From Patiria pectinifera (taxonomy: Eukaryota > Echinodermata > Asteroidea > Valvatida > Asterinidae), in the NCBI GenBank assembly GCA_029964075.1, contig CM057145.1:1426001-1490000 (forward strand): a stretch of DNA of 64,000 bases, written 5' to 3'. The position numbers were made by a program, and so were the translations under genes. Below the pieces are notes generated by a model, which saw only the letters and a list, made by a program, of their open reading frames with translations, was not told where the DNA came from and made no database searches. The stretch's first letter is position 1. Each line of letters begins with the position of its first letter. Shown piece after piece: positions 37,601-40,600 of this stretch.

Positions 37601-40600
37601 GACAGCATACATTCGCACTCCACCATTGCAACCAGTACCTCTTCCAGCTCATCCATGGCCAAAGATTGCCATTGACATTTGTGGTCCCTTTGAGCATGGT
37701 CCACAAAACTGCCGATTTGCAATCGTCTTGATGGACTACTACAGTAAGTGGCCGGAGGTCGCGTTTGCCGCTGATGCCACTTCACATTCCGTCTGCTTCA
37801 TGCTTGATTCTATTTTTGCGAGGGAAGGGTTGCCTAACGAGTTGGTTTCTGACAATGGGAGCCAGTTCGTCTCCACAGAGTTCGAGTCATATTTGATCCA
37901 GCGAGGAATTAAGCACATCCGCACTTCACTTTACCATCCGCAGGCAAACGGACTCGTCGAGCGATTTAATCGCGTTCTCAAACAAACTCTCCAAATCGCA
38001 ACTCGCGAACACCGACCTTGGAAAACTGCAACGCTTGAGTTACTGACAGCATACAGATCCACCGCTCATGCAACTACAGGTAAATCGCCAGCAGAACTCT
38101 TGCACAGTCGCCGAATGACAACTACTCTGAACTTTCGACCTACAGAGATCAGCCAAGAAGAACCAGCTGATATTCGTGATCGCGTTCGCAGTACTCAGAC
38201 AAAGTACAAGCGGTACACAGACCAGAAGCGTGGTGCAGTACATCCGCGTTTCCAAACAGGAGACTATGTACGTGTTAAGAATCCTAGACATGTGCATAAG
38301 GGTTCCAATCGTTATGGACCTCCACAACGCATCACACAGTCCAAGGGTCCATCCACTTACCAGCTTGAAGATGGCCGAACATGGAATGCAACACACCTTA
38401 CCATGACTCATAAACTGCCAAACCAAATGCCTACAACTCCAAGACAACCAGCTACACCCAAACCACAGAACCGTCCTAAGAGACAAATTAGACAGCCTAC
38501 TTGGGTTAAAGATTACTACATGTAAATTGTGAAGTTCTGTTCATTCCATGTGCCAGTTAAAACACACAAGTGTATTTGTTTAAGTAATTGAACTGTGATT
38601 TTCCTAATTTGATCTGTTGAACACTCCAAACATTCCAATGTCTCTGATTCCTCATTGTTATATTTTGATTCTTTGCAAAGTGATCCAAGTATGATTTCAA
38701 AATGTAAACCGATTGCTCCTGTAGTTTCTCATACAGTTTCCTCATTTTTGAGAGGGGAGAATGTTGTGTTCACAGTCTATTTGCATAGCGCCCTCTGGAG
38801 TAGAAAAGTGTGGGCTGCGCCATGTTGGAATTGTACGAATAAAGTGTTACCTCGAATCTGAATTGCTCTCTCTCAGTACTGGATTTATAACCCATTTACA
38901 CACCCAGAATATAACAAAATGCTGATGCCCCCTCAAGGTCACGCCCACTGAAAAACCACTGTCGCAGCGTATACATTGTGCCATTGTGTCAACCCCGGCC
39001 ACCCGGGGTGTACCCAAGCAAATACATTCCCATAGATACCAGTGTTAAATCCACATACTTCACATTTCCTATACAAATATTCAGAACTCTCACAGGTGCT
39101 CAGGCTAAACAGAAAAATTTTGATCAGCAAAAAAACCACCCCTAAAACGAATGATGTTTCCCAAACGGGAAAAGTAGCCATTTTGGGAAAAAAACCTACC
39201 TCCACAACATGGCTTAATATAGCGATACTTTCTGACCCAATTGCATCCAAAATGCTGAGAATTGGAAGCCCCAAGTTCAGGCAAGAGGTACAGTGCCACA
39301 TGTCTTTCCCAAATTCCATGGCACTCAGAGATCTCTAATATAGATGAATTGTGATAGTACAGGCAAAATACTTCATTTTTTGAGTGAACCTCAAACAAAT
39401 TGCAACATAATTTTTTTTCTCACCACAGTGCAATTCTATAAGGTCCCTAAAATGCCATACTAAATGTCTTAACCTTCCAGGTGGTGAAAATATGCCTAAT
39501 TTGCATAAATCCAAAATGGCCGCATATTTTAGGACTTTCGCACTGATTTGGTCATATATCATACTAGGTAGCTTTTTGAGGTATTTTAAGCAACAATTTT
39601 AGTCTTTTTACATTGATTTACTCATCATTCTAGACCTTGGTAACTTTCAATATCCCTATGTTTCCGATAAGCCGATAATAATTTGCGTAAATGCCATTTA
39701 TTATTTTGCATAGATGAAAGTTAAAATTATGGCTGTCATGTGTAGACATGTCACAATTAAATTTTCCCTGATAAGTTCAGTCATGTACATAGATACATTT
39801 CACACCATGGTGCATTGCTATAAGTGTCCTTTAACCCTAAATGGGCGGGGTTATTTTGACCATCTCTCAGCTGGGGGGGGGGGGGGCGGCGGATTCTGCC
39901 CCCCCTAAGATCTCGGCCATCGAGTGACGAAATTTTTTGAAACTCAGCACATGCTTAGAGCAACTCTTCCTAATACCCAGAAAATTTCATGACTATAGGT
40001 CGAAGGTTTTTGGAATTATGGCTAATTAATTATTCATATACGCGGCAACCCGTGGTCCGATTTTTATGTTTTTGGTATCAAAAGATGGGCAAAGCTCGAG
40101 GCTAAAAAGTCATAACAGCTCGGGTCGCGAAAAAAGTTTTTTTAGAGGCTATCACGGAAAATGTTGAGGGGGGCGGATTCCGCCCCCCGGCCCCTTTAGG
40201 GTTAAAAAGGGAAGAAATCCAAGTGGTGGAAATATGCCTAATTTGCATAAATTCAAAATGGCAACTAATTACATGATTTTTGATTTGTCCATAACTCTCT
40301 TCCTGCATTGCTTTTTGGGGTACTTTGAACAACAATTTGTCCTTTGACATTGATTTTATCATCATTCCAGTCCTGGGTACCTTTTGAGATCCTATGTTTC
40401 CTATGGCCTGGGTATATATTTTTGTTAGGTTTCTAGCTCTTGTCAAAGTTGGTATAAGTGTTGGAAAATGTGATCTCCCTGTGTCGCAGAGCGAACCCTT
40501 GCGCCGCTGTACTCAGACCAAAAATCAAGGAATAACTCAAGAGAACAGAGAATTCAACACAGGATTTATCAATCACAAAAATCAAATTATATATTACGGG

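Larger units (their letters stand above)
34275..38916 (+). mobile_element. Ty3/gypsy LTR retrotransposon 2 (young, nearly intact)
   Basis: The 5' LTR (34,275-34,429) and 3' LTR (38,762-38,916) are each 155 bp and identical by eye, TGTTGTG...ATAACA. A 5-bp target duplication AAATG flanks the element (34,270-34,274; 38,917-38,921). The primer-binding region is near TTGGCGACGAGGATGGG (34,434-34,450), and the polypurine tract AGAGGGGAGAA (38,751-38,761) abuts the 3' LTR. It encodes Gag-Pol in one long frame plus integrase in another. It lies in the first coding intron of the Reeler gene, antisense to it. Identical LTRs mean very recent insertion. Confidence 0.97.
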
